A stretch of DNA of 64,000 nt, taken from NCBI GenBank assembly GCA_022843925.1, contig JALHMS010000008.1, positions 114,509 to 178,508 on the forward strand, written 5' to 3'. Shown one piece after another: positions 1-10,477 of this stretch. The notes under the pieces were generated by a model. It searched no databases. It saw only the letters and a program-made list of their open reading frames with translations, and was not told the origin of the DNA. Positions within the stretch are counted from its first letter, which is position 1, and the number at the start of each line of letters is the position of its first letter. The position numbers were made by a program, and so were the translations under genes. The DNA is from Burkholderiales bacterium. GTDB lineage: Bacteria; Pseudomonadota; Gammaproteobacteria; Burkholderiales; Ga0077523.

Positions 1-600
1 CAGATCGACGCGCCCAAGCTGCCGCGTTCCCTCCCCAAGAGTCTGTCGGAGGACGAGGTCGAGCGTCTGCTGGCGGCACCGGACGCTGCGATGCCGCTGG
101 GCCTGCGGGATCGCGCGATGCTGGAGTTGCTCTACGCGACCGGTTTGCGGGTGACCGAACTCGTGACGCTCGAGATCGGTCAGGTGAACCTCGAGGCGGG
201 GGTCCTGCGCGTGATGGGCAAGGGCTCGAAGGAGCGTCTCGTGCCCATCGGGGAAGTGGCCGTGGGATGGGTGCAGCAGTTCGTGGAGACCGGGCGACCG
301 GTCGTCCTGGCGGGTCAGGTCACAGCAGACCTCTTTCCGACGGCACGGGGCCGGGCGATGACGCGTCAGATGTTCTGGTCACTGGTGAAGCGCTACGCCC
401 GGCGGGCCGGCATCGTGAAGCCGATCTCGCCGCACGTGCTGCGGCACGCCTTCGCGACCCACCTCTTGAACCACGGCGCGGACCTTCGCGTCGTGCAGAT
501 GCTGCTGGGGCATGCGGACGTCTCGACGACCCAGATCTACACGCACGTCGCGCGGGAGCGACTCAAGCAACTGCACGCGAAGCATCATCCCCGCGGTTAG
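1..600 (+). CDS. xerD: Site-specific tyrosine recombinase XerD (5' end outside window)
   Basis: C-terminal 199 residues of a tyrosine recombinase that resolves chromosome dimers at dif with XerC and FtsK. The reading frame is open from base 1, so the start lies upstream. The catalytic set is visible: the first Arg in ATGLRVTEL, the beta-hairpin Lys in GKGSKERLVP, the HVLRHAFATHLL box (HxxR), LLGHADVSTTQIYTHV with the second His and the nucleophilic Tyr, and the short C-terminal tail ending HAKHHPRG. XerD is preferred over XerC from the overall wording of the catalytic boxes, but phage-type integrases share these motifs. It is followed by a convergent gene 29 bp away. Nothing next to it suggests a mobile element. 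Confidence 0.88.
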   Translation, partial: QIDAPKLPRSLPKSLSEDEVERLLAAPDAAMPLGLRDRAMLELLYATGLRVTELVTLEIGQVNLEAGVLRVMGKGSKERLVPIGEVAVGWVQQFVETGRPVVLAGQVTADLFPTARGRAMTRQMFWSLVKRYARRAGIVKPISPHVLRHAFATHLLNHGADLRVVQMLLGHADVSTTQIYTHVARERLKQLHAKHHPRG

Positions 601-629
601 CCGATGCGGCCCGACGTCGGCGGTGGACG

Positions 630-1505
630 TCAGAGGTCTCGGGCGAGGCGGATCCCGACCTGGTAATTGCGGAACCCCGCCTCCTCGGGATGTCGATAAG
701 CGGCGCGGGAAGTCGAGGCGCCGTCGATCCAGGCGCCGCCACGCACGATCCGCCTTTCGCAGGCGCTCTCGTCCCAGGCGGACCCGTCCCCGGGAGCATT
801 CAGGTAGCCCGCATGGTGGCAGTCCTGCACCCACTCGCGCAGATTGCCGAGGATGTCGTGCAGCCCGAAAGGATTCGGCTGGAAACGACCCACCGGAGCG
901 ACCTCGCCGAAGCCGTCGGTGCACTTGTGATGGGACCAGACGTACATCGGGTGGGCGTCCTTGCTCGTTTCGTCGTGGGTGTTCGCGAACTTGCAGGCCT
1001 TGGTCGAGCCGGCGCTGTCTTCTGCCGGGCCCCAGAACCACGACGTGGTCGTGCCGCCGCGGGCGGCATACTCCCACTCGGCTTCGGTCGGGAGACGGTA
1101 CGACTTGCCGGTCTTCGCCGAGAGCCACGCCGCGTAGCTTCGGGCGTCGTTCCAGTCCACGTTGTACACGGGGCGGTCACCGCGGCCGTCACCGTCGTCC
1201 GAGGCGTTCCGACATCGGTCGTCCGCCACGCATGCATCCCATTCCGCGAACGTGATCTCGAAACGGGAGAGGGCAAAGGGCCGCGGGATCGACACCGGAT
1301 GACGGGGTTTCTCGTCCTGGTGACCGCTCTCTTCCAGGTCGGATCCCATCGAGAAGCTGCCGGCGGGGATCACGACCATCTCGGGGCATGCACTGCAGTC
1401 CCGGAACGTGCTGCCGGCGTCCGGTTCCGCGACGGCCGGGGTCGGCGACGCGGCAATCCACGCACAACAGACCAAGGCTACGGAACGAACGATCGATGCG
1501 CGCAT
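630..1505 (-). CDS. Exported formylglycine-generating-enzyme-fold (SUMF1) protein without catalytic Cys
   Basis: 291 aa. An N-terminal signal peptide (hydrophobic stretch SVALVCCAWIAASPTPAVA) is followed by an FGE-sulfatase domain: MVVIPAGSFSMGS, RPVYNVDWNDARSYAAWL, YRLPTEAEWEYAARGG and ILGNLREWVQDC are all typical. True formylglycine-generating enzymes carry two Cys near the end, after the RGGS box. Here that segment reads RIVRGGAWIDGASTSRAAYR with no Cys, so sulfatase activation is unlikely and a binding or structural role in the periplasm is possible. I start at the ATG at 1505, which has GGGAGG 8 nt upstream, rather than the GTG two codons earlier. It lies 115 bp downstream of the PrpF-family gene on the same strand. 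No sulfatase gene is in the window. Confidence 0.8.
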   Translation of the reverse strand: MRASIVRSVALVCCAWIAASPTPAVAEPDAGSTFRDCSACPEMVVIPAGSFSMGSDLEESGHQDEKPRHPVSIPRPFALSRFEITFAEWDACVADDRCRNASDDGDGRGDRPVYNVDWNDARSYAAWLSAKTGKSYRLPTEAEWEYAARGGTTTSWFWGPAEDSAGSTKACKFANTHDETSKDAHPMYVWSHHKCTDGFGEVAPVGRFQPNPFGLHDILGNLREWVQDCHHAGYLNAPGDGSAWDESACERRIVRGGAWIDGASTSRAAYRHPEEAGFRNYQVGIRLARDL

Positions 1506-1620
1506 CTTCACTGCCTCCCGTGGTGACTGCGCCGTTGCCCGCGAAGGGGCAGCGCGATTTCAACTGGTTCCCGATCGTACCCGCGGGGCGCCGGCCAGGG
1601 GAGTCTTCCGGCCATCGCCG

Positions 1621-2778
1621 TCAGGTGGTCCCGCCCTGGACTTCGGGCACGTGCACGGTGCCGCTCATGAGCCGCCGGGCACTGCGGCTCATCAGGGCCC
1701 GCGTGACGGACCAGTCGGCACCGTTGCGTCGCACCTCCGCGCCGGCCGTGAGCGTCCCCGCCACGTGGCCGATGCGGATCCGGTCGCTGGATCCGCCGCG
1801 CGCCGCCCGCGCGACCACCGAGCCGGGGAGTGCGGCCGCGACCGCCAGGGCCACCGCGCCGGTCCCCGTGTACGCGTGATGCAGCGCCCCCATCGACAGA
1901 ATGCGCGCGACCAGGCTGATGTCCTCGCTGCGCACTTCGCGGCCCGACGATGCGACGTAGGTGGCGGGAGCGGCGACGAAGGAGAGCTTGGGTGTGGCGG
2001 GTCGATCGCGCGTGGCCGACGCCGCAGAAACTGCGAGACCCATCGTCACCGCAGCGTGCGAACGGATGGCTTCACAACGCGCGAGGACAGTGGTGTCCGC
2101 GTTCACTGCCGGGGGCATTTCGAGCCCTGTGAGACCGAGTGTCGAGGCGTGCACGAAGACGGTCGGGTTGCCGGCGTTGACGAGCGTTGCTTCCACTGTA
2201 CCCACGCCCGGAACGTCAAGGGTGTCCACGACGTTCCCGGTCGGCAGCATCGCACTCTCGCCGCCCCCCGGGTCGAGGAATTCGAGGAGGATCTCGGGTG
2301 CAGGGAAGGCGACGCCGTCCATCAGGAAGTCGCCTTCCTCGGCCGGCCGACCGTCGATCACAGGCACATGCGCGAGGATGCGCTTGCCGATGTTGTCCTG
2401 CCAGAGGCGCACGACTGTCGTCCCCTCGCTGGCTGCGACGAGTCCGAGCGACAGTGCGAGAGGTCCGACTGCTGTGGTGAGGTTCCCGCAGTTGCCGGAC
2501 CAGTCGATGATGGGTCGGTGGATGTCGACGGCGCCGAACAGGTATTCGACATCGCAGTCGGCGCGGGAGGATCGCCGGATCAACACGATCTTGCTGGTGC
2601 TGGAGGTGGCGCCGCCCATGCCGTCGATCTGCTTCCCGTACGGATCCGGGCTCCCGATCATTCTGAGGAGCAGGCGATCCCGATGGGCGGCATCGGACGG
2701 GAGATCGTGTTCGAGCAGGAAGATGCCCTTGCTAGTACCGCCACGCCAGAACTCCGCGGGAATGCGTCGAATGGTCAT
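1621..2778 (-). CDS. PrpF-family isomerase/tautomerase
   Basis: 385 aa, full length for the PrpF family (2-methylaconitate cis-trans isomerase, 4-oxalomesaconate tautomerase and relatives), which has a duplicated diaminopimelate-epimerase-like fold. Typical family segments are the start RIPAEFWRGGTSKGIFL, the YGKQIDGMGGATSSTSKIVL region, IDWSGNCGNLTTAVGPLAL with the conserved Cys in GNCGN, and the later GNPTVFVHA. No methylcitrate-cycle gene (prpB, prpC, acnD) is nearby, so the substrate cannot be assigned; a dicarboxylate or oxo-acid tautomerisation is the general expectation. The ATG start matches the family N terminus. Confidence 0.82.
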   Translation of the reverse strand: MTIRRIPAEFWRGGTSKGIFLLEHDLPSDAAHRDRLLLRMIGSPDPYGKQIDGMGGATSSTSKIVLIRRSSRADCDVEYLFGAVDIHRPIIDWSGNCGNLTTAVGPLALSLGLVAASEGTTVVRLWQDNIGKRILAHVPVIDGRPAEEGDFLMDGVAFPAPEILLEFLDPGGGESAMLPTGNVVDTLDVPGVGTVEATLVNAGNPTVFVHASTLGLTGLEMPPAVNADTTVLARCEAIRSHAAVTMGLAVSAASATRDRPATPKLSFVAAPATYVASSGREVRSEDISLVARILSMGALHHAYTGTGAVALAVAAALPGSVVARAARGGSSDRIRIGHVAGTLTAGAEVRRNGADWSVTRALMSRSARRLMSGTVHVPEVQGGTT

Positions 2779-2990
2779 CGGTGGCGTCGACTTCGATGGG
2801 GGCTGAAACGGGGAGATGAAACCGGAACGGCTGCGGTATTCGGGAGGGGTAGGGAGGGTGCATCGCGCGAACCGGACGGCTAGCGGTTCCGCGGCCTGTC
2901 TGCCGCGCCATGCCGACTTGCTCGACCATCGCCATCCACGGAACCGCCATCGTCGATCTTCTCCGGACGGGCGTCCGGAAACACGTATCG

Positions 2991-3070
<80 letters not shown>

Positions 3071-3205
3071 AGGATGACATACCTAACTGCACAAAGCTTT
3101 GGAGGCCCTGCCACTGCGCAATGTCGCGAGCGATCCGGTCATCATCGAACTCCGACTCCGGAACGTCGAGGCCACCTCCGCTCGATGCGGTAGAGGAGAG
3201 GGCCG

Positions 3206-4174
3206 CTACTGCGATCGCGACACTGCAAAGGAGGCCAAGTGTAGCAGGCTCTCTCGATGACGGGAATGCTCCAGCGGGCCGAGCGCATCGGTTGCGAGCT
3301 TCGCTTCGGCCTGCGCGGCGGCTCGTGCATACGCTATCGCACCGGTGTCACGGATGGCCTGCATGACGGGCTCGAAATCGCCGAGCCCTCCTTCCTCGAT
3401 CGCGTGGCGGACGACGTCCGCCTGGGCAGACGTGCCCCGCTGCAGCACGTGGATGAGCGGGAGTGTCGCCTTCCCCTCGGCGAGATCATCCCCCAGGTTC
3501 TTGCCCGTCTGCGCAAGATCGCCGGAGTAGTCGAGGACGTCGTCGATCAGCTGGAACGCTGTGCCCAGATGCGTGCCGTAAGCCGCGAGCGCCTCTTCGA
3601 CCTCCGCAGGTGCACCCGCGAGCACCGCGCCCAGGCGGCCGGCGGCCTCGAACAGCTTGGCGGTCTTGAAGCGGATCACGTCGAGATAAGCGGCCTCGGT
3701 CACGTCGGGGTCGCCCACGTTCATGAGTTGCAGCACTTCGCCCTCGGCGATGACGTTCGTGGCCTCGGCGAGGACCTCCATGACCCGCATGTTGCCCACC
3801 GCGACCATCATCTGGAAGGCGCGCGAGTAGAGGAAGTCGCCCACGAGCACGGAGGCAGGGTTGCCGAACTGGGCATTCGCGGTCGATCGGCCACGGCGCA
3901 TGTCGGATCCGTCGACCACGTCGTCGTGCAACAGCGTCGCCGTGTGGATGAACTCCACCACCGCCGCCAGTTCGTGCAGGGCCGGTGACACATGGCCACA
4001 CGCGCCCCCGGAGAGCAGCACGAGAAGAGGCCGCAACCGTTTGCCCCCGGCGGATATGATGTACTCGGCCACCTGGCGGACCAGAACGACTTCCGAATGG
4101 AGACGCGCGCGGATGACCGCATCCACGGCCATCAGGTCTGAGGCCACGGGGCTGCGGATGGATTCGATGGACAA
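3206..4174 (-). CDS. ispB: Octaprenyl diphosphate synthase
   Basis: 322 aa trans-isoprenyl diphosphate synthase, which makes the long polyprenyl chain of ubiquinone/menaquinone in the cytosol. The first aspartate motif is LLHDDVVDGSDMRRG, the second LIDDVLDYSGD, and GGKRLRPLLVLLSG is the substrate Lys/Arg motif. The start is a TTG at 4174; from there the N terminus (MSIESIRSPVASDLMAVDAV) matches the register of E. coli IspB, whereas the next ATG (4132) would remove 14 conserved positions. It is transcribed divergently from rplU across 170 bp, the classical beta/gammaproteobacterial arrangement. Confidence 0.93.
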   Translation of the reverse strand: MSIESIRSPVASDLMAVDAVIRARLHSEVVLVRQVAEYIISAGGKRLRPLLVLLSGGACGHVSPALHELAAVVEFIHTATLLHDDVVDGSDMRRGRSTANAQFGNPASVLVGDFLYSRAFQMMVAVGNMRVMEVLAEATNVIAEGEVLQLMNVGDPDVTEAAYLDVIRFKTAKLFEAAGRLGAVLAGAPAEVEEALAAYGTHLGTAFQLIDDVLDYSGDLAQTGKNLGDDLAEGKATLPLIHVLQRGTSAQADVVRHAIEEGGLGDFEPVMQAIRDTGAIAYARAAAQAEAKLATDALGPLEHSRHRESLLHLASFAVSRSQ

Positions 4175-4278
4175 GGCGCCGTCCGGGGAAGTAAAGACGA
4201 GATGGTAGGAACCCCCCGATCAGGGTGTCAAGGTACGCGCAATCACGTTGTAGAAGGCGCGGCCGAACTTCGAATTCA

Positions 4279-4307
4279 TTGACGTGGCGCGCGGCATCTC
4301 GTAGCAT
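4279..4307 (+). promoter_or_regulatory. Sigma70-type promoter of rplU-rpmA
   Basis: TTGACG at 4279-4284 and TAGCAT at 4302-4307, separated by exactly 17 bp. It lies 37 bp upstream of the rplU start, inside the ispB/rplU divergent spacer. Assigned from match to the consensus only. Confidence 0.6.
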
Positions 4308-4344
4308 GCGCGCCTTTTTTCCGGTTCTCGGATTGGAGCAGCCC

Positions 4345-4953
4345 ATGTACGCGGTCATCAAAACCGGCGGCAAGCAATATCGTGTGACCGCAGGGTCTAA
4401 GCTCAAGGTCGAGCAGCTCACTGCCGAGGTTGGCGCCGACGTGGTGATCGATCAGGTGCTCATGGTCGCTGACGGCGTGGCCGTCAAGGTCGGGACGCCT
4501 CTCGTGCAGGGCGCGACGGTCAAGGCCACGGTCCTGTCGCACGGTCGCGGCGACAAGGTCCTCATCTTCAAGCATCGCCGCCGCAAGCACTTCAAGAAGC
4601 AAGGCGGCCACCGCCAGTGGTTCTCGGAGATCTTCATCGCCGGAATCGAAGACGGCGCCGGCGGCAGCAGCACCGCCAAGGCCCCCGAGATCGTCACGGT
4701 CGATGACCTGACGAAGGTCGAAGGGATCGGTCCCAAGATCGCGGCGGTGCTCGTCAAGAACGGCATCACCACCTTCGCGGCGCTCGCAGCGATGCAGCCC
4801 GAAGCCATCACCGAGATGCTCAAGGCGTCGGGCGGTCGGTTCGGCATGGCGAAGCCGGGCACCTGGCCCCAGCAGGCAGCGCTCGCCGCCGCCGGCAAGT
4901 GGGAAGAATTCGAGCAGCTGACCAAGGAACTGGTCGGCGGCGTCAAGAAGTAA
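4345..4953 (+). CDS. rplU: 50S ribosomal protein L21 with C-terminal helix-hairpin-helix extension
   Basis: 202 aa, about twice the usual bacterial L21 (about 103 aa). Residues 1-102 are a normal L21: [17 protein letters not shown] at the start, [19 protein letters not shown] and KKQGGHRQ near the end. After a linker rich in Gly/Ser/Lys, residues ~116-202 carry [20 protein letters not shown], a helix-hairpin-helix motif of the kind found in nucleic-acid-binding proteins, then a second helical segment ending KELVGGVKK. The start at 4345 is the L21 Met; an in-frame upstream extension has no L21 character. rpmA follows after 12 bp. HhH extensions on L21 are known in some alphaproteobacteria and other phyla, but are unusual for the lineage suggested here. 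Confidence 0.93.
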   Translation: MYAVIKTGGKQYRVTAGSKLKVEQLTAEVGADVVIDQVLMVADGVAVKVGTPLVQGATVKATVLSHGRGDKVLIFKHRRRKHFKKQGGHRQWFSEIFIAGIEDGAGGSSTAKAPEIVTVDDLTKVEGIGPKIAAVLVKNGITTFAALAAMQPEAITEMLKASGGRFGMAKPGTWPQQAALAAAGKWEEFEQLTKELVGGVKK

Positions 4954-4965
4954 GGAGAGCAAGCC

Positions 4966-5232
4966 ATGGCACACAAGAAAGCAGGCGGAAGTTCACGCAA
5001 CGGTCGTGACTCCGAGTCGAAGCGACTGGGCGTGAAGCGCTTCGGCGGCCAGTTCGTCCTCGCAGGCAACATCATCGTCCGTCAGCGAGGCACGCAGGTG
5101 CATCCTGGCGTCAACGTCGGTCTCGGCAAGGATCACACGCTGTTCGCCAAGATCGATGGTCACGTCGAGTTCGCCGTGAAGGGCCCGTTGAAGCGCAAGA
5201 CGGTCAGCATCACGCCGGTCGCCGCTGCCTGA
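4966..5232 (+). CDS. rpmA: 50S ribosomal protein L27
   Basis: 88 aa. It starts [19 protein letters not shown], the conserved N-terminal tail that reaches the peptidyl transferase centre, followed by [20 protein letters not shown] and [16 protein letters not shown]. It is preceded by a GGAGAG ribosome-binding site and sits 12 bp after rplU, the invariant operon partner. A hairpin terminator lies 23 bp downstream. Confidence 0.97.
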   Translation: MAHKKAGGSSRNGRDSESKRLGVKRFGGQFVLAGNIIVRQRGTQVHPGVNVGLGKDHTLFAKIDGHVEFAVKGPLKRKTVSITPVAAA

Positions 5233-5254
5233 CGCGAAGCGCCCCTCCAGGCAC

Positions 5255-6479
<1,225 letters not shown>

Positions 6480-6480
<1 letters not shown>

Positions 6481-7604
6481 TGGACCCGGTCTCCGTGGTG
6501 CGCGAGGCTTCGCGCCTCGTGGTGAAGGTGGGCTCCAGTCTGGTCACCAACGGCGGGCAGGGTCTCGACCAGGCCGCGCTGGCCCAGTGGGCGGAGCAGA
6601 TCTCCGCGCTGGCCCGCAGCGGGAAGCAGGTGCTGCTCGTCTCCAGCGGGGCGGTCGCGGAGGGCATGCAACGCCTCGGATGGAAGCGCCGACCCAAGGC
6701 ACTCCACGATCTCCAGGCTGCCGCCGCGGTCGGTCAGATGGGGCTGGTGCAGGCCTACGAGACCTGCTTCCGCAAGCATGAGCTGCAGACCGCCCAGATC
6801 CTGCTGACCCACGAAGACCTCGCAGACCGCAGTCGCTACCTGAATGCCCGGTCGACGCTGCGCACGCTGTTGTCGCTCGCCATCATTCCGATCATCAACG
6901 AGAACGATACCGTCGCCACCGACGAGATCCGCTTCGGCGACAACGACACGCTCGGCTCGCTCGTCACGAATCTCGTGGAGGCCGAGGTGCTGATCATCCT
7001 CACCGACCAGCCCGGCCTCTACACGGCGGATCCGCGGAAGGATCCCTCGGCCACCCTCGTGCAGGATGCGCGCGCCGGGGATCCCGCGCTCGAGGCCATG
7101 GCGGGCGGTGCCGGGTCCTCGATCGGCTCCGGCGGCATGCTCACCAAGATCCTCGCAGCCAAGCGCGCTGCCCGCAGCGGCGCGCACACGGTCATCGCCT
7201 CGGGCCGCGAGCCGCAGGTGCTCGTCCGCCTCGCCGCCGGTGAGCGCATCGGCTCCCAGCTCGTCGCCGAGACACCCACGCTCGCCGCCCGCAAGCAGTG
7301 GCTGGCCGACCATCTCCAGCTCCGCGGCAAGCTCTTCCTCGACGCCGGCGCCGTCCGCGCGCTCACGGCCGACGGCAAGAGCCTGCTCCCGATCGGCGTC
7401 CAGGAGGCCCAGGGCGACTTCGAGCGCGGCGAAGTGGTTGCCTGCGTCGACGCCGACGGGCGCGAGATCGCCCGCGGCCTCGTCAACTACAGCGCCGCCG
7501 AGACCCGTCGCATCCTGCGCACCCCCAGTGCCGAGATCGAGGCCCGCCTGGGCTATGTGGACGAGCCCGAGCTGATCCACCGGGACAACCTGGTCCTCCT
7601 GTAA
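6480..7604 (+). CDS. proB: Glutamate 5-kinase
   Basis: 374 aa: amino-acid kinase domain (about 1-255) followed by a PUA domain. It phosphorylates glutamate in the first step of proline synthesis. Visible motifs are [49 protein letters not shown] and [17 protein letters not shown]. The PUA part is [20 protein letters not shown] with [13 protein letters not shown]. It overlaps obgE by 1 bp. proA is not in the window. Confidence 0.95.
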
Positions 7605-7774
7605 GCGGCGCCGGATTTCCGATCCGTCGTTCCCTGCCGATCGCCATGCCGCCCCTCCGACGGTAAGCTCCGCCCGGGTCGCTTCGAGCGGAGATGGGCG
7701 TCCCGGAAAACCAGAATGGTCCCGTCCAGTCGATGGCCACGGACCCGGCGACTCGTGCACGGAGGAGATGCAAG

Positions 7775-8911
7775 ATGATTCGGATCAGGCATTGGATCGT
7801 GGCCCTGCTCGCACTCGCGGGCAGCGCATGCGCGGCGATGGCGGCGGAGCCGATCCGCATCGGTCTCGTGGACGAGACCACCGGCCCGCAGGCGGAGGCC
7901 GGCGTGCTGACGCTGCGCGGTGTCCAGCTCGCGCTCGAGGAGATCAACGGTGCCGGGGGCATTCTCGGTCGTCCGGTCGAACTGATCATCGAGGACAACC
8001 AGAGCACGAACCCCGGGACCGTGCTCGCGTACACCAAGCTCGTCGACCAGAAGGTCGTCGCTGTGATCGGGCCCCTCCGCAGCACCCAGGTGCAGGCGGC
8101 GTCGCCGACGATCGCGAAGGCGAAGCTGCCCGCAGTGATCGGTGGCAGCGATCCCAGCCTCACCCGCGTCAACAACCCGTGGATCTTCCGCGTGCGTCCC
8201 AACGACCTGTATTCGTCCCGGGTCATGGCCGAGTTCGGCACGAAGACGCTCGGCAGGAGGAAGTGGGCCATCATCCACGCCACCGACACCTTCGGCGCCA
8301 ACGGCCGCATCGCCCTCACGGACGCCCTCAAGGCCCAGGGCATCGAGCCCGTGCTCACCCAGGGCTACACGAGCAACCAGCAGGACTTCACCGCCGTCGT
8401 CCTGAGCCTGAAGAAATCGGGCGCCGACATCATCGGCTCCTACATGACGGGCTCCGCGGACGTCGGCATCTTCGCGCGGCAGCTCCGGCAGCTGGGCGTC
8501 AACGTCGAGTGGGTGGGGTCCACCTCTCTCGCCACCGAGACCGCGCTGCGGCTGGCCGGCGATGCACTCTGGGGCACCTATGTGGTCACCGATTTCTTTC
8601 CGGATGCCCATAAGGAGTCGAAGGCGTTCGCCGCGAAATTCAAGGCGAAGCACGGCGCGAATCCCGACCTCTATTCCGCGTGGTCGTACGCGGGCATGCA
8701 CCTGCTCAAGCACGCGATCGAGAAGGCCGGGAGCACCGATTCCGAGGCGGTCCGCAAGGCGATCCTCTCTACCCGCGGTCTGAAGGGCATCGCCGGCGAG
8801 TACGCCTTCGATGCCAACGGTGACGGCCTCCACGGGTACAGCATCGTGCGGAACGACAAGGGCACGCTCACGTTCATGCGGCACATCGAGTTCACGGCCG
8901 ACGTGAAGTAG
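7775..8911 (+). CDS. Branched-chain amino-acid-type ABC transporter substrate-binding protein
   Basis: 378 aa. A signal peptide (MIRIRHWIVALLALAGSACAAMAAE) is followed by a type I periplasmic binding fold: IRIGLVDETTGPQAEAGVLTLRGVQLALEEING, VAVIGPLRSTQVQAASPTIAKAKLP, then GADIIGSYMTGSADVGIFARQ. It belongs to the LivK/Leu-Ile-Val binding family; the ligand is unknown, because members also bind aromatic acids, urea and amides. The chosen ATG has GGAGGAG upstream; earlier in-frame codons give no signal peptide. No permease or ATPase gene is adjacent, so it is an orphan component. Confidence 0.85.
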   Translation: MIRIRHWIVALLALAGSACAAMAAEPIRIGLVDETTGPQAEAGVLTLRGVQLALEEINGAGGILGRPVELIIEDNQSTNPGTVLAYTKLVDQKVVAVIGPLRSTQVQAASPTIAKAKLPAVIGGSDPSLTRVNNPWIFRVRPNDLYSSRVMAEFGTKTLGRRKWAIIHATDTFGANGRIALTDALKAQGIEPVLTQGYTSNQQDFTAVVLSLKKSGADIIGSYMTGSADVGIFARQLRQLGVNVEWVGSTSLATETALRLAGDALWGTYVVTDFFPDAHKESKAFAAKFKAKHGANPDLYSAWSYAGMHLLKHAIEKAGSTDSEAVRKAILSTRGLKGIAGEYAFDANGDGLHGYSIVRNDKGTLTFMRHIEFTADVK

Positions 8912-8931
8912 CGCCTCGGGCGGGGCGCTTT
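8910..8931 (+). terminator. Possible weak terminator hairpin after the binding-protein gene
   Basis: AGCGCC (8910-8915) pairs with GGCGCT (8924-8929) around an 8-nt loop, overlapping the stop codon and followed by only a short T run. The rest of the spacer up to 9181 shows nothing recognisable. Confidence 0.3.
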
Positions 8932-9181
8932 CGACCTGCATCGGAGTCACTCGCCCCGGGGCGCTCGACCCGCCCATCGTCGGACGGGCGCACGTCGGGT
9001 CGAACGCGGCGAGCAGCGGTCGACGGTGCCGATCCGACCCGCCGTCGGAAGCGCGGCATCGCGCGCAGGCGCCATGGAGCAGCCCGGACGGGGCGGGCGC
9101 TGCTCAAGTTGCAGGGGTGATCGTCGATACCGGTCGAACGCCAACGGGCCGGCACCTTCGTGTCTGCGGCGGCATCATTCG

Positions 9182-10477
9182 ATGGCTTCGATCCTCCTAC
9201 TCGATTCTTCGGCCACCACGGCCCGACGCACCGGTCGCCTTCTGAGCGCAGCGGGTCACGCCGTCCGGACGACCGGCGATGTGGCGCGGATGCGGCAGAC
9301 GGCGGCGAGCGCTCCGTTCGCAATCGTCTTGCGGGATCACGCCGAGTCGCCTGTCGATCCTTCGGTGGTCCGGCGGCTCCGGTCGGCAACGCACACCTGC
9401 GGCCTGCTGGTGCTCGCCCCGGCCGCGCGCTGGGTCGTGTGGGTCGGTGTGGCCGACCGGGTCCTGCCCGAAGGGGCGTCCCCCGATCTGCTCCTCGACG
9501 CGATCCGGAAGCTGCGGGACGCCGCACCGCCGACGGCCGAGGCGTCCGGCGCGATGTCCGGTCCCACCGACATCGCCGGCACCGCCGATATCGCCGACGC
9601 GGAGTTGTCACGCATCGGCATCGCGGGCTACCGGATCCTGAAACTGATCGGCAACGGCGGCATGTCCGTCGTCTACCTGGCGGCGCACGAGGCGAGCGGC
9701 GAGATCCGCGCGCTCAAGCTGCTGCCCATCAGCGAGCACGACGGCGGCATGCTCGTGCAGCGGCTCATCAACGAGGCGGCGCTGCTGTCCCAGCTTCGCC
9801 ACCCCGGCATCGTGCGCATCCACGAGCAGGGCTTCACCGAATGGCACGCATACATCGCCATGGAGTACCTGTCCGGTGGGGAACTCACCGCCTTGCTCGG
9901 GCAGCCGTTGCCTCCACCCTACGTCGTCGAGATCGTCCTGCAGATCGCCGAAGCCCTGGGCGCCATCCATCGGGCCGGCATGGTGCATCGGGATCTGAAG
10001 CCGGCCAACATCCTGCGCCGCGCGGACGGCACCTTCGTGCTCGCGGACTTCGGGATCGCTCGCAAGAAAGGGGTCGATCTCTCGCGGTCGGGTCCCGGAC
10101 ACCTCGTGGGTACGGCCGCGTATCTGGCGCCCGAGACCATCGGCAGCGGCCGCATCGATCATCGCAGCGATCTCTACGCCCTGGGCGTCCTGTTCCACGA
10201 GATGCTGACCGGCAGGAAGCCGTTCGAAGCGGCCGGTCCAGTCGAGGTGATGGATCTGCATCTGCATGCCCCGGTGCCCCGCGTCCCCCCGCCGCTGGAT
10301 TGGGCCCAGGTGCTGGTCGATGGCCTCCTGGCGAAGCGACCTGAAGATCGGTTCGCCAGCGCCGATAGCCTCATCACCGCTGTGCTCCATGCCTTGTCGG
10401 AGTTGCAGACATCGTCGCCCGGCCGCACCGCCGCCGTCGCCATCGACCCAACCCGGAGTCACGCAAATGCAGGATAG
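9182..10477 (+). CDS. Ser/Thr protein kinase with N-terminal degenerate receiver-like domain
   Basis: 431 aa. Residues ~1-115 (ASILLLDSSATTARRTGRLL ... LLLDAIRKLRDAA) resemble a response-regulator receiver in layout but lack a clear phosphoacceptor Asp and the Lys-Pro motif. Residues ~145-405 are a bacterial Hanks-type kinase: glycine loop IGNGGMSVVY, Lys179 in ALKLL, catalytic HRDLKPANI with Asp271, DFG at Asp289, and VGTAAYLAPE before the APE helix. No transmembrane segment or extracellular domain is seen, so it is probably cytosolic. It overlaps the next gene by 11 bp, so the two are likely co-translated. The preceding 270 bp hold no other gene. Confidence 0.85.
   Translation: MASILLLDSSATTARRTGRLLSAAGHAVRTTGDVARMRQTAASAPFAIVLRDHAESPVDPSVVRRLRSATHTCGLLVLAPAARWVVWVGVADRVLPEGASPDLLLDAIRKLRDAAPPTAEASGAMSGPTDIAGTADIADAELSRIGIAGYRILKLIGNGGMSVVYLAAHEASGEIRALKLLPISEHDGGMLVQRLINEAALLSQLRHPGIVRIHEQGFTEWHAYIAMEYLSGGELTALLGQPLPPPYVVEIVLQIAEALGAIHRAGMVHRDLKPANILRRADGTFVLADFGIARKKGVDLSRSGPGHLVGTAAYLAPETIGSGRIDHRSDLYALGVLFHEMLTGRKPFEAAGPVEVMDLHLHAPVPRVPPPLDWAQVLVDGLLAKRPEDRFASADSLITAVLHALSELQTSSPGRTAAVAIDPTRSHANAG

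Noticed and set aside
4225..4344. An N-terminal extension of L21 by 40 codons
   Set aside because: It would run through the consensus promoter, and L21 homologues start at the Met encoded at 4345.
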